This document shows positions 1-8,561 of a stretch of 45,640 nucleotides of DNA, one piece after another. Source of the DNA: Phycisphaerales bacterium (GTDB taxonomy: Bacteria; Planctomycetota; Phycisphaerae; Phycisphaerales; SM1A02). The translations under genes were made by a program, and so were the position numbers. How positions within the stretch are numbered: the first letter of the stretch is position 1; every line of letters starts with the position of its first letter. The notes under the pieces were generated by a model. The model had not been told where the DNA came from. It worked only from the letters and a program-made list of their open reading frames with translations, and made no database searches. The stretch is from assembly GCA_029247205.1 (NCBI GenBank), contig JAQWLT010000058.1:1-45640 (forward strand), given 5' to 3'.

Positions 1-500
1 TTGTACCAGGCTGATGTGATGATGCGTGGGGGGGTGCTTCCGCCAGCTTCTTCGCGGGCCTTCTTGGCAGCGTTGGTCCACTCGGGGTCGGCCGCTCGCC
101 ACATAAATGCGATCTGCGTTCCGTCAGGGGACCATTTAAAGTTCCCAAGTGCGCCTTCGTTTAATGTTGTCAGTGCGCGTGATTCGCCGCCGCCAGCGGG
201 TAGAAGCCGAATTTGGGGGGAGCCCTTCTCACGACTCGAAATGAAGGCGATGGTTTTACCGCTGGGCGACCAACGCCCGTGCGAGTCTTTATCGCCACTG
301 GTCATCATGCGTGGCTCACCGCCATGAACGGGTACAGCCCAGAGATTGGTGGCATTTTTGTTTTTCGGGGCAGCCTGGCGGCGAGAGAAGAGCACAGTCT
401 GCCCATCTGGGGATACGCGGGGTTGGGAAGGCACCACGATGTGATCGAGGTCTTCAGGGGTAATTGGGCTCTTCTTTGTGGCGATGGCATTGCTCCTCAT
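1..500 (-). CDS. S9-family (prolyl oligopeptidase-like) peptidase, N-terminal part only
   Basis: The gene runs off the left edge, so only about 166 N-terminal residues are present and the hydrolase domain is missing. Translating the minus strand from ATG at 500 gives MRSNAIATKKSPITPEDLDH, followed by repeated beta-propeller signatures: 'SPDGQTVLFSRR', 'GRWSPSGKTIAFISSR' and 'FKWSPDGTQIAFMWR'. The 'ITPEDL' opening and the WSPDG/IAF blades are typical of the propeller that caps the alpha/beta-hydrolase domain of S9 dipeptidyl/acylaminoacyl peptidases. TolB-like PD40 proteins share the blades but not the ITPEDL opening. No signal peptide is visible, so a cytoplasmic enzyme is likely. It is divergent from the ArgE-like gene, with 42 bp between start codons. 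The family is fairly sure; substrate is unknown. Confidence 0.8.
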   Translation of the reverse strand, partial: MRSNAIATKKSPITPEDLDHIVVPSQPRVSPDGQTVLFSRRQAAPKNKNATNLWAVPVHGGEPRMMTSGDKDSHGRWSPSGKTIAFISSREKGSPQIRLLPAGGGESRALTTLNEGALGNFKWSPDGTQIAFMWRAADPEWTNAAKKAREEAGGSTPPRIITSAWY

Positions 501-542
501 GTGGGTCGAGCATGCTATCCGGGTACGGGTATCCTGCCCTGC

Positions 543-1706
543 ATGACTGCGTCATCCCTATCCCTCGCGGCTGACAAGACATTGCTTCGCCAATTGATGG
601 CGATCGATACGACGAGCGGCCAGCCCTCTGATCCAGCTCTCAAGGTCATCGCAGAGAAACTGCAGGCCGCTGGCTGTGAGGTGCACCGACTGGAGGGGGC
701 CGCTGACGGCCGTGGCAATCTCATTGCAATTGCTGGGCCAGTTGGACTTGAGGGAGGATTGACCCTGTCTGGCCATATTGACACTGTCCCCGCTGGAGAG
801 GGATGGTCGTCGGACCCACGAACCTTGATCGAACGGGATGGTCGGTGGTATGGCCGGGGCAGTTGCGATATGACTGGGTTTGTCGCCATGGCAACAAACT
901 TGTTAGCTGAAGCAGCATCACTGCAGCGACCACTTGCGTTGGTGTTGACTGCAGACGAAGAACTTGGTTCGATCGGCGCTGGCGCGCTGGTTGATCAGGC
1001 TGCCAAATTACCGCCACTGCCCAAATCCTGCATCGTTGGTGAACCAACAAGTTTGCGGATTGTCCGATTGCACAAGGGGCATCTCAAATTCACGATTACT
1101 GTGAGCGGCGCAACTGGTCATACAGGCACGCCCGTGAGTGGCGTCAACGCAATCGATGGTTTGCGACATGCGCTCAATTCAATTGAGGCCGAACGATCCC
1201 GCCTGGAAGAACTGAGAACCAAGGAGTCTGCTGCATTTTTTCGGGTCCCCTTTCCGGTCCTGGCGCCTGTTCGCCTGAGTGCTGGTTGTGCTTGGAATGT
1301 CATACCGAGCGAAGCGTCGGTCGATATTGGCCTACGTGTCCTGCCCGATCAGTGTGCCAGTGATGTGTTGGATGACATCCGCACTGCTCTTGCTGCAGCG
1401 ATGCAGGGCTGGCCACTTGCGTGGTCGCTTGAGATCTACAACGACAATCCGCCAATGTGCACGCAGCGTGGCGCCGAGATTGATGTCGCTTGTCGAGCGC
1501 TGGTCGGGCAGGATCAGGACATTGGCGTCTCGTACTGCAGCGACGGCGGTCACTTGACAAAGTTAGGTCTGGAGTGCGTATTGTTTGGCCCTGGCGATAT
1601 TGCTGTTGCACACCGACCTGATGAATTTGTGCCGATCGAAGATATGGTGCAGGCGCGAGGTTATCTCAAGCGAATCATCTCAGCTCGATGCGGAGGCAAT
1701 TCATGA
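543..1706 (+). CDS. M20 metallo-deacylase, ArgE-like (acetylornithine deacetylase family)
   Basis: 387-aa M20-family zinc hydrolase that removes an N-acyl group from an amino acid. Metal ligands are visible in order: the His in SGHIDTVPAG, the Asp in RGSCDMTGF, the Glu pair in TADEELGS (general base plus ligand), the acidic residue in GEPTS, and the late His in AHRPDEF. The central dimerisation domain contains KGHLKFTITVSGATGHTGTP. These are the hallmarks of ArgE. An open frame extends upstream to 213, but that part overlaps the divergent peptidase gene, and homology starts near 'LLRQLMAIDTTSG', so ATG 543 is chosen. Its stop overlaps the hutF start (ATGA), implying translational coupling. 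ArgE enzymes are known to accept several N-acyl amino acids, so in this context N-formylglutamate is a plausible substrate (inference). Acetylornithine remains the alternative. Confidence 0.85.
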   Translation: MTASSLSLAADKTLLRQLMAIDTTSGQPSDPALKVIAEKLQAAGCEVHRLEGAADGRGNLIAIAGPVGLEGGLTLSGHIDTVPAGEGWSSDPRTLIERDGRWYGRGSCDMTGFVAMATNLLAEAASLQRPLALVLTADEELGSIGAGALVDQAAKLPPLPKSCIVGEPTSLRIVRLHKGHLKFTITVSGATGHTGTPVSGVNAIDGLRHALNSIEAERSRLEELRTKESAAFFRVPFPVLAPVRLSAGCAWNVIPSEASVDIGLRVLPDQCASDVLDDIRTALAAAMQGWPLAWSLEIYNDNPPMCTQRGAEIDVACRALVGQDQDIGVSYCSDGGHLTKLGLECVLFGPGDIAVAHRPDEFVPIEDMVQARGYLKRIISARCGGNS

Positions 1707-2986
1707 GTCAGTGCATCCGCCCTGCCTTGGCATGGATCGATGGTGCGTTTCGCCGAGGTTATGAGATTGAGATTGATGGTGGCTGTATTACAGCTGTGCG
1801 GCAGACTGATGCCGATGCAACGCACCCTCAGGAAGCGTTGATTCCAGGCTTTGTCAACGCCCACAGCCACGCATTTCAGCGTGGCCTTCGTGGCCTCGGT
1901 GAAGTCTTTACGACGCCAGAGGATGACTTCTGGTCTTGGCGTTCGGCAATGTATGAATTAGTCGACTCGCTGACTCCAGAATCTGCGTACGAGCACAGCT
2001 TGCGTGCATTTGGGGAGATGCGGGCGGCGGGCATGACCAGCGTCGGCGAATTCCACTACATCCATCACTCGGACGCGGGCATGGATTGGGCGCTCGATGA
2101 CGCTGTATGTTCTGCTGCAAACGACGCAGGCATTCGACTGGTACTGCTGCACGCCTGCTATCTCACTGGCGGCTTTGGCCAATCACTTGCCGGAGCGCAG
2201 TGCCGATTCGATGGTGGTGATATGGCAACGTGGTGGAAGGCAGTTGATCGAGTGCATTCAGCGTGTGTGGGATCATTGCAGTCAGTCGGTGTGGTCATCC
2301 ATTCTTTGCGGGCAGTGCCGATCGATGTGGCATCATCCATTTGTGAAGAGGCCAGACGCCGAGGCTTGGTCATACACCTTCATCTGGAAGAGCAGCCAGC
2401 CGAGATCGAAGCCTGTCTTGCTGCCCATGGATGCACTCCGATGCGGCTGGTGCTTGAACACTTGTCGCCCAGTGAGGACATGACTGCAGTGCACTGCACG
2501 CATACCACTGATCCAGACATGGCAGACTATGCAGCAGCCGGCGGCGGTGTTTGCCTGTGTCCCTTGACCGAAGCAAACCTCGGTGACGGAATTGCCGATG
2601 TTGTTGGCATGCGGGCAAGTGGGGCGGCCATGTGTTTAGGAAGCGATTCAAATGCACGTATCTCCATGCTCGAAGAAATGCGAATGTGCGAGTACGGCCA
2701 GCGATTACGTGATGGTCGCCGCGGTGCATGCGTCAATGCGTCTGGTCGGATTGATGTGCCGCTGATTGACATGGCTACGCGCGGTGGCGCGGCCGCACTT
2801 GGGCTCGATGCGGGAAATATTGTAGTGGGCGCTCTGGCAGACTTTACGTGTATCGATTTAGAGGCAGCGCCGCTTGCCAACACGACAGATCAGACACTTT
2901 CTGCCGCCCTTATTACTGGCGGGGATGTGCGATGCATCAGTGCCACAATCATCGGCGGACGTCGCGATGAACTACGTGAGGCCTAA
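1703..2986 (+). CDS. hutF: Formimidoylglutamate deiminase
   Basis: 427-aa amidohydrolase-superfamily enzyme. HutF converts N-formimidoyl-L-glutamate to N-formyl-L-glutamate plus ammonia in the five-step histidine degradation route. Visible signatures are the metal-binding NAHSHAFQRG, the HLHLEEQPAEI block, VHCTHT, and the terminal metal Asp in CLGSDSNARISMLEEMR. The combination of AFQRG with the E-E-Q block separates HutF from guanine deaminase and cytosine deaminases. The start at 1703 is favoured over an in-frame ATG at 1688 because GGAGG lies about 7 nt upstream and the ATG overlaps the preceding stop. The 3' end overlaps the convergent permease gene by 38 bp. No other hut genes (hutH, hutU, hutI, hutG) are in the window. 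Confidence 0.88.
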   Translation: MSQCIRPALAWIDGAFRRGYEIEIDGGCITAVRQTDADATHPQEALIPGFVNAHSHAFQRGLRGLGEVFTTPEDDFWSWRSAMYELVDSLTPESAYEHSLRAFGEMRAAGMTSVGEFHYIHHSDAGMDWALDDAVCSAANDAGIRLVLLHACYLTGGFGQSLAGAQCRFDGGDMATWWKAVDRVHSACVGSLQSVGVVIHSLRAVPIDVASSICEEARRRGLVIHLHLEEQPAEIEACLAAHGCTPMRLVLEHLSPSEDMTAVHCTHTTDPDMADYAAAGGGVCLCPLTEANLGDGIADVVGMRASGAAMCLGSDSNARISMLEEMRMCEYGQRLRDGRRGACVNASGRIDVPLIDMATRGGAAALGLDAGNIVVGALADFTCIDLEAAPLANTTDQTLSAALITGGDVRCISATIIGGRRDELREA

Positions 2987-4292
2987 TGATCGGTCGGGCG
3001 GCGAGGATGGCCCCAAGTGTTCCGGCACTGGCCAGGGCGGTCATCGGCGAGTCGATGACCGCTGATACTGCGAGCCAGACCGAAAGCACAAGAAATACAG
3101 TGACCGGGAGCGGATGAAGGGGCATGCTCCACACCCGCATTTCTCGTCGTCGACGGCGAATCAGCACAGCGAAGCCGGACATCGATGCGCACATTGTGAT
3201 CAAGAGGCCGATGTACTCGAGCAGACCACCAAGTGTCGGTATCCAGATGAATGGCACGCAGAGGGCTGCTTGCACCAGAAGCGCCAGTGTTGGTGCGCCA
3301 AACTCATTTCTATTCGCAAGCGATCGAGGGAGTTCTTTTTCTGTTGCCATTGATGTCAGCACCCGTCCGCCAGTGAAGATCATCGTGCTTAGTGTGGATG
3401 TCAGTACAACAATGATGGCGAGGCTGATCCACGATCCAGTGGCACTTCCAAACAAAATGCGAGCAGCGACTGCGCCAATATCAGCAATCGGTTCTCCGGT
3501 CTGCGGGTTGACCATGGCCGCCGGCGATAGGGCTCGAAGGTAGGCCAGATTAACAAGGACATACAGCACCGTCACTACGCCCACGCTGCCAAGAATGGCC
3601 AAGGGGAGTGTGCGGCCAGGGTTTCGTACTTCGCCTGCGACGTCTGCTGCGGCGCTCCATCCCAAGTAGGCAAACGAAAGTGATACAACCGCTGCGCCAA
3701 TGGTTGCAGACCAGATCGACGGTATTTCAATGGAGGTTGTGACAGGTGTGGCATTCTCAGGAGCCGAGACAAGTAGTCCGGCAACTGCAAAGAGTGCAAT
3801 GAGCAATATCTTTAGGATCGTCATTACATCGTTGAGCCGTGCGCCGCTTCGCATGAACCGGCTGTGCAGCAATGTGAGAAGAACCATGATCACGGTGGCC
3901 GAGACATTGGCTGGGATACCGGGCAGAAAATCCTCGAGGTAGGCGCCAACGATCAGAGAAATGAATGCGATCGCGGCGACATAGCCAATGAGCACGGTGA
4001 CGATGCCATTGACAAACCCGAGCCTCGGTCCCAGCGTTTCTCTTGCAGCCACAAACAGGGCGCCTGCGGTTGGTCGATTCGCTGCGAGTTCAGCAACTGT
4101 AAAAGCCCCAGCAAGTGAAAGCAGCCCGCCGAGTACCCAGACGAGGATCAAGTTGAAACCCGATCCAAGGGCAGGCCCGATGAGGCCGGTAATTGCAAAA
4201 ATACCCGAGCCAATCATTGATGCAATGCAAATGCCTGTAGCTGAAGCAAGTCCGAGATGTCGGCGCAGGGTGGGCGGCATTGGGGTACTCAC
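2949..4292 (-). CDS. APC-superfamily amino acid permease
   Basis: About 447 aa with roughly 12 hydrophobic segments. It begins with the APC signature in TM1, GICIASMIGSGIFAITG, where the unwound G-S-G-I-F stretch binds the substrate carboxylate. TM2 and the following loop (LAELAANRPTAGALFVAARE-like) also fit. It should be an inner-membrane secondary importer or exchanger of amino acids or amines. The longest frame starts with GTG at 4292; ATG at 4280 is equally possible, and neither has a clear ribosome binding site. It lies tail-to-tail with hutF, overlapping by 38 bp, which suggests but does not prove uptake of histidine or a related amino acid. Confidence 0.85.
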   Translation of the reverse strand: MSTPMPPTLRRHLGLASATGICIASMIGSGIFAITGLIGPALGSGFNLILVWVLGGLLSLAGAFTVAELAANRPTAGALFVAARETLGPRLGFVNGIVTVLIGYVAAIAFISLIVGAYLEDFLPGIPANVSATVIMVLLTLLHSRFMRSGARLNDVMTILKILLIALFAVAGLLVSAPENATPVTTSIEIPSIWSATIGAAVVSLSFAYLGWSAAADVAGEVRNPGRTLPLAILGSVGVVTVLYVLVNLAYLRALSPAAMVNPQTGEPIADIGAVAARILFGSATGSWISLAIIVVLTSTLSTMIFTGGRVLTSMATEKELPRSLANRNEFGAPTLALLVQAALCVPFIWIPTLGGLLEYIGLLITMCASMSGFAVLIRRRRREMRVWSMPLHPLPVTVFLVLSVWLAVSAVIDSPMTALASAGTLGAILAARPIIRPHVVHRDVRR

Positions 4293-4358
4293 GCGAATGC
4301 GAGTGGTGAGGTGGTTGTCATGGAACGGGTGCGACGCGCGTTCAGGAGCCTGAACAGA

Positions 4359-5465
4359 TCAACTGTCATTTTCGCGTGCTGCTCGACGAGCCTCTTGGGC
4401 TTTTTTTCGAATGTGCTTTGGCGGCGTGACATCGGTTGCCAACCCGATCAACTGCAAGAACTTGATGTTGTAATACGTAAGGTCAATTTCCCACCATCGG
4501 TGTTGGTTTGAAGCGCTTGCAGGGTCGTGGTGATGGTTGTTGTGCCATCCTTCGCCAACTGCCAGGATCGCGACGAACCAGTTGTTGCGGCTATGGTCGC
4601 CTGTCTTGTAATTCTGATATCCAAACATGTGAGTCAATGAATTGACCGACCAGGTGATATGCCACACGGCGACTGTGCGAACAAACACACCCCAGATCAG
4701 CAGGCTCAGTCCAAATTGCAGGCCTGCCATCCACTCGCCGCTCATCGCCCATCCGATGCTGAGGCCAACGATAAAGTACAAGGCCGCGTGTCCGACATAG
4801 AGCCAGACCCATGCGTACGATTTCTCGAGTTTGAGGTAGAAGGGGTCGCGCAAGATGTCCGGGGCGTACTTGTGATAGGTAGCAAGACTCTCTGAGTCCC
4901 GGTTGAGCAACATGAGCCAGCCGCAGTGGCCCCATAGGAATGCGACCAACGGGCTGTGTGGGTCGTGTGGTTGATCTGAGTCGTTGTGATGACGCCGATG
5001 GGTTGAGACCCAACGCGCCGGTGTGTCTTCCATGCAGCACAGTGCGAGTATGACATAGGTATGCTCAAGCCACTTTGGCAATTTGGCTGCCTTGTGTGCG
5101 AGCACGCGGTGGTAGCAAAGATTGATCGACTGCCCGTACGCGAAGACGCCAACAACCATGATGATCAAGCCGGTCCAACTGAAAATCCACGGAAGTACAG
5201 CGGTCAGTGCGATCACATGAATAAGTACCAGTGGGAGGGCATAGATCCAGTAGATCTTCGGCGGCGCAGTGGCCTCAGGCCTCGGTAATCGTGATCCGGT
5301 TTCGTCCGAAATTGGGAGTTGCGTCATGGGACTCACAGGGCCATCCGGAGGGATGGTATTGGGCAATAGCGGGTGGGCTTGCGTGGTCTCACTTGAGCCC
5401 GTCAGAGCATGAGTGTAACGGGAGAGGGCTGCGGTAGTCATTGTGCTCATGCGTGGCCAGGCCAC
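4359..5465 (-). CDS. Membrane fatty-acid (acyl-CoA/acyl-lipid delta-9-type) desaturase
   Basis: Diiron integral-membrane desaturase that introduces a cis double bond into acyl chains. The three histidine boxes are all present: HRVLAH (HxxxxH), HRRHH (HxxHH) and HNNHH, with four hydrophobic segments arranged in pairs. 'NSLTHMFG' before the third box is typical of the stearoyl-CoA/delta-9 group. The longest frame starts at GTG 5465; ATGs at 5450, 5441 and 5327 are alternatives. The first 45 or so residues look low-complexity and non-membrane, and homology only begins near 'PPKIYWIYALPLVLIH', so the real start may be 5327. The initiator tRNA and its terminator lie upstream on the same strand, so the gene probably has its own promoter. 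Confidence 0.88.
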   Translation of the reverse strand: MAWPRMSTMTTAALSRYTHALTGSSETTQAHPLLPNTIPPDGPVSPMTQLPISDETGSRLPRPEATAPPKIYWIYALPLVLIHVIALTAVLPWIFSWTGLIIMVVGVFAYGQSINLCYHRVLAHKAAKLPKWLEHTYVILALCCMEDTPARWVSTHRRHHNDSDQPHDPHSPLVAFLWGHCGWLMLLNRDSESLATYHKYAPDILRDPFYLKLEKSYAWVWLYVGHAALYFIVGLSIGWAMSGEWMAGLQFGLSLLIWGVFVRTVAVWHITWSVNSLTHMFGYQNYKTGDHSRNNWFVAILAVGEGWHNNHHHDPASASNQHRWWEIDLTYYNIKFLQLIGLATDVTPPKHIRKKAQEARRAARENDS

Positions 5466-5584
5466 AGAGAAGAGGGATAGGGGCTTTCCATCGTGACGTT
5501 CGCAAGCAGATCAAACTCTAAATCCAAGCAAACATTCGCATTTCCTGAAGCCGCCCGCTGCGAAGCCGTCGGGGACTACCAAAC

Positions 5585-5610
5585 AACCCTCTTCGAGTCC
5601 GAAGAGGGTT
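5585..5610 (-). terminator. Hairpin terminator downstream of the initiator tRNA
   Basis: An 11-bp perfect stem (AACCCTCTTCG / CGAAGAGGGTT) with a 4-nt loop starts 16 nt past the 3' end of the tRNA. On the minus strand it is followed by GTTTGGT, a weak U-tract. Placement directly after the tRNA supports a terminator rather than a chance repeat. Confidence 0.6.
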
Positions 5611-5625
5611 GCTTGCGGTCGTAAA

Positions 5626-5699
<74 letters not shown>

Positions 5700-5793
5700 G
5701 CCGAAGCGAGGAGTGTAACGCGACCACTCGTTGGCAGTCAAGCCGTCAATGATTGTGGCCTTGGATTGGCCGCAGAGTCGATAGATAGAACTG

Positions 5794-6417
5794 ATGACAC
5801 CAATGCCACACCAGTCTGGAAGAATGTCGAGCCCTGCGTGCAATGGCACTTCGCCGATTGCTCGATTGCTTGCGGTGCTGTCACCGGGATGGCCGTTTCT
5901 GCTTGGCGGCGTACTCGTGGTCGGTGCCGCCATGCTCTTGCCAGCGTGGCGTGATGTGCAGTCCGTACGATTTGAACGGGATCAGCTCGCTGCCCAAGTT
6001 GACACGGCAAGCCAACGCCTTGCTGCGACGTATTCAATACGCGAGAGTCTCCGCCGAGATGATGCCGAACTGAAACAGCGACTGATCGCATGGCAACACA
6101 ATCGTCTTCCCGTTGGCGATATTGCACTCGCCAGAGAAATCTACACCGCCGGCGTATTGGGATGGATTGACTCAACGGTGCCGGCTGTTGCAGAGGTGGC
6201 AATCCCGCCTGTCCCGACGCGGCTGGAACGCTTGGTCTCCGGGCCGTCGCGACTTTGGATGCTTGGCGCTGGCGTACTGATGGTCTTTGTTGGGCTGGTT
6301 GGCTTTGGGGCTTCCCGATCAGAAGATGAGCCGCTTTCGGGAGATGTTTGTCTCCAGGGCCCTTCTTCTATGACGGCGTCTTCGACATCGCCACGAAAAA
6401 GAGCAGCATCTGTCTGA
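5794..6417 (+). CDS. Hypothetical two-TM membrane protein with coiled coil
   Basis: Up to 207 aa, not recognised as a named family. A hydrophobic segment (FLLGGVLVVGAAMLLPAW) is followed by a predicted coiled coil of about 45 residues (VRFERDQLAAQVDTASQRLA through LKQRLIAW). There is a second transmembrane segment (LWMLGAGVLMVFVGLVGFGA) and a short hydrophilic tail. TM plus coiled coil resembles the general layout of septum-initiator (FtsB/DivIC-like) proteins, but the second TM argues against simple membership. ATG 5824 (MSSPACNG), preceded by GGA, is a plausible alternative start. It sits 9 nt before dprA and is probably cotranscribed with it. Confidence 0.6.
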   Translation: MTPMPHQSGRMSSPACNGTSPIARLLAVLSPGWPFLLGGVLVVGAAMLLPAWRDVQSVRFERDQLAAQVDTASQRLAATYSIRESLRRDDAELKQRLIAWQHNRLPVGDIALAREIYTAGVLGWIDSTVPAVAEVAIPPVPTRLERLVSGPSRLWMLGAGVLMVFVGLVGFGASRSEDEPLSGDVCLQGPSSMTASSTSPRKRAASV

Positions 6418-6426
6418 ACGGGCTCG

Positions 6427-7614
6427 ATGTGGCGCTATCGTGCCGCGATGCCCCCAAGTTCCCAATCGCAATTGAACTGGCTGCGTTTGACTGCCGCTGA
6501 AGGTGTCGGCCCGCGCACGATTCGCCGCTTGCTACAGCACTTCGGAAATGTTGATGCGATTGTGGCTGCTGCTGATCGTGGTGCGAGCGTCGATTGGCCG
6601 CCAGACATGCCCGGCTCGGCTTGCCAGGCTTTATGCGCGGCGATTGCTCGAAGTGCTCCCGGCGATGAACGAGAGCGGCTCAGGCGTATCGATGGCGTGC
6701 ATGTGGCATTTAATGATGATGCATTTCCACCGCAAATGATGAATATTCCCGATCCGCCCGCGCTGCTTCGTGTGGCTGGGCAGTGCAGCGTGCTTTCCGC
6801 TCCATCTATTGCCATTGTTGGTACGCGTCGGTGCAGCAGCGTCGGGCTTCGGCAGGCCGGTCGATTCGCCGCTGCCTGCGCAGATGCTGGTGTGGTTGTT
6901 GTGTCGGGCGGGGCGAGAGGAATAGATGCAGAAGCACACCGTGCGGCGCTGCGAGCTGGCGGGGCTACGATTGTGGTGATGGGCAGTGGGCTTGGGTGTC
7001 CGTACCCACCAGAGCACGCGGGTCTGTTTGATCAAGTGCGGCAGGGTGGTGGTGCACTGGTGAGTGAGTATGCCATGAACCGTCCTCCCCGGCCGAGCCA
7101 GTTCCCGCGGCGTAATCGGCTGATCAGTGGTCTGGCACAAGGTGTGTTGGTGGTTGAAGCGCCGGCTCGAAGTGGGGCCATGTTGACCGCTCGACTCGCG
7201 GTGGAGGCGCATGGGCGTGACTGTTGGGCAGTCCCCGGCGATGCAGATCGACGTGAGGCACGGGGTGGGCTCGAGGCAATTCGAGATGGGTGGGCAGCCT
7301 GTGCTATCGAACCTGCTGATGTGCTTGCCGACGTCATGGCCCGCCTACCGCCGTCGGCCACAGGGGAATCGGCGAGCAAGCAGGCATTGCAGTGTTCGCT
7401 TGGGAAGATGGAGGGCAAGGTGCTGCATGCGCTGAGGCGAGGTGGATGCGGAGTCGCAGAACTTGTTGAAGCAATCGATGCAGTCGCGGGCGATATTCTT
7501 CGGGCCGTCACGACGCTCGAGATGTCAGGAGTTCTTCGGCGGAGTGGATCGCGAGTGTCTTTGACACCCGCCGGACTTGAGGTAGCAGCGGCTGCGCGGC
7601 GGCGTGCTTGTTGA
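6427..7614 (+). CDS. dprA: DNA-processing protein DprA
   Basis: 395-aa DprA/Smf protein, which binds incoming single-stranded DNA during natural transformation and loads RecA. An N-terminal helix-hairpin-helix-like region (LTAAEGVGPRTIRRLLQHFG) is followed by the Rossmann-fold core with SIAIVGTRR, VVVSGGARGIDAEAH, the GLGCPYPPEH loop and PRPSQFPRRNRLISGL. The C-terminal 60 residues look like the winged-helix (DprA_WH) domain (GCGVAELVEAIDAVAGDI). ATG 6448 is an alternative start; neither start has a clear ribosome binding site. It faces lexA tail-to-tail with only 28 bp between them. Confidence 0.93.
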   Translation: MWRYRAAMPPSSQSQLNWLRLTAAEGVGPRTIRRLLQHFGNVDAIVAAADRGASVDWPPDMPGSACQALCAAIARSAPGDERERLRRIDGVHVAFNDDAFPPQMMNIPDPPALLRVAGQCSVLSAPSIAIVGTRRCSSVGLRQAGRFAAACADAGVVVVSGGARGIDAEAHRAALRAGGATIVVMGSGLGCPYPPEHAGLFDQVRQGGGALVSEYAMNRPPRPSQFPRRNRLISGLAQGVLVVEAPARSGAMLTARLAVEAHGRDCWAVPGDADRREARGGLEAIRDGWAACAIEPADVLADVMARLPPSATGESASKQALQCSLGKMEGKVLHALRRGGCGVAELVEAIDAVAGDILRAVTTLEMSGVLRRSGSRVSLTPAGLEVAAAARRRAC

Positions 7615-7642
7615 CAGCGAATCACGATGTTTGCGGGAGTCG

Positions 7643-8266
7643 CTAGCGTTCGTAACGCCTCATGACACCCACAACGATGCCCTGGATTGTGCACTCTCTG
7701 ACAATGATCGGCTCGAATGACTCGTTGGCGGGCTGCAAGCGAATGCGACCGTCTGGCTCGCGGAAGAATGTTTTTAGAGTTGTCTCGCCGTCGGGAAGCA
7801 AGGCGACAACTCGTTCTCCAGGCCGGGCGGTTGAGGATCGTCGAACGATGACGTAGTCGCCGTCAAGAATTCCTTCGTCTTGCATCGAATCACCAGTGAC
7901 TTGCAATGCAAATGTGGCTCCAGCACTGCCGACGCGTGGGCCGAATACATGTTCGAGGTCGAGCGTGTCGCTCTGCTCGAATTGTTCGATGGGATAGCCC
8001 GCTGCAATGCGTCCGATTAAGGGAAAGCGAAGACTGTGCTCTTCACCGGGGAGGGTGACGCCCTCAGCAAGCGACAAAGAGCGAGCCTTGTTTGGCTCCC
8101 GTTGCAGCACGCCCTTCTTGATCAAGGCGCCGACGTGTTCGAAGACTGTCACTTTGCTGACGCCGACGTCGTCGGCGAGTTCCTGCATCGTCGGCGAATA
8201 GCCATGCGCGACGCGACCGTCGCGGACGAGCTGGGCAATATGCAACTGGCGGGGAGTCAGATTCAT
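7643..8266 (-). CDS. lexA: LexA repressor (SOS regulator)
   Basis: 207-aa S24-family repressor. The N-terminal winged helix (HGYSPTMQELADDVGVSKVT) binds SOS operators. The C-terminal peptidase domain carries the Ala-Gly cleavage site in RIAAGYPIE, the catalytic Ser in VTGDSMQDEGI and the catalytic Lys in ETTLKTFF. It self-cleaves when RecA forms filaments on single-stranded DNA. Length is normal. The N-terminal domain is unusual in reading 'SKVTVFEHVGALIKKG', so operator specificity cannot be assumed to match E. coli or Bacillus. Upstream lies a 740-bp stretch without a firm gene, which may hold its promoter and operator. Confidence 0.95.
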   Translation of the reverse strand: MNLTPRQLHIAQLVRDGRVAHGYSPTMQELADDVGVSKVTVFEHVGALIKKGVLQREPNKARSLSLAEGVTLPGEEHSLRFPLIGRIAAGYPIEQFEQSDTLDLEHVFGPRVGSAGATFALQVTGDSMQDEGILDGDYVIVRRSSTARPGERVVALLPDGETTLKTFFREPDGRIRLQPANESFEPIIVRECTIQGIVVGVMRRYER

Positions 8267-8561
8267 GAGTATTCATCTCTCGGATGTGGGCGGTTGCCAG
8301 AATGGCAATCGGCCTGGGCTGATGGGGCGGGGCGGCGGCTTGACAGTCAGTGGTGCTCGGTCGATGGGCTGCTAAGAGCGTCAGGATGTGCTCAAGCCGT
8401 ACCTGAGAGCGGGGTGTATCCGCGAGGTCCGGCGAGCACGCCAAGTCCCGACTGACAGGGGCATCCGCCTGGACGTGGCGGCGTACAAGCCGGCCGTCTT
8501 GTTCGACGACGGCTGTTCGGTAGTCCCCTCCGGGGCCAGTCAGTACTAATGGCGTGCTCAT
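8064..8561 (-). CDS. Doubtful open frame upstream of and overlapping lexA
   Basis: ATG at 8561 is preceded by GCGAGGAACC, a good ribosome binding site at about 6 nt, and opens MSTPLVLTGPGGDYRTAVVE. The first 60 codons look protein-like, with sensible codon choice and mixed hydrophilic/hydrophobic patterning. However, the frame continues 203 bp into lexA in another phase, where it turns into arginine-rich out-of-frame sequence. Either a shorter real gene has lost its stop through a frameshift, or the frame is accidental. No family recognised. Confidence 0.2.
   Translation of the reverse strand: MSTPLVLTGPGGDYRTAVVEQDGRLVRRHVQADAPVSRDLACSPDLADTPRSQVRLEHILTLLAAHRPSTTDCQAAAPPHQPRPIAILATAHIREMNTHESDSPPVAYCPARPRRSRRAWLFADDAGTRRRRRRQQSDSLRTRRRLDQEGRAATGAKQGSLFVAC

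Noticed and set aside
213-542. N-terminal extension of the ArgE-like protein
   Set aside because: It would overlap the divergent S9 peptidase gene and lies upstream of the homologous region.
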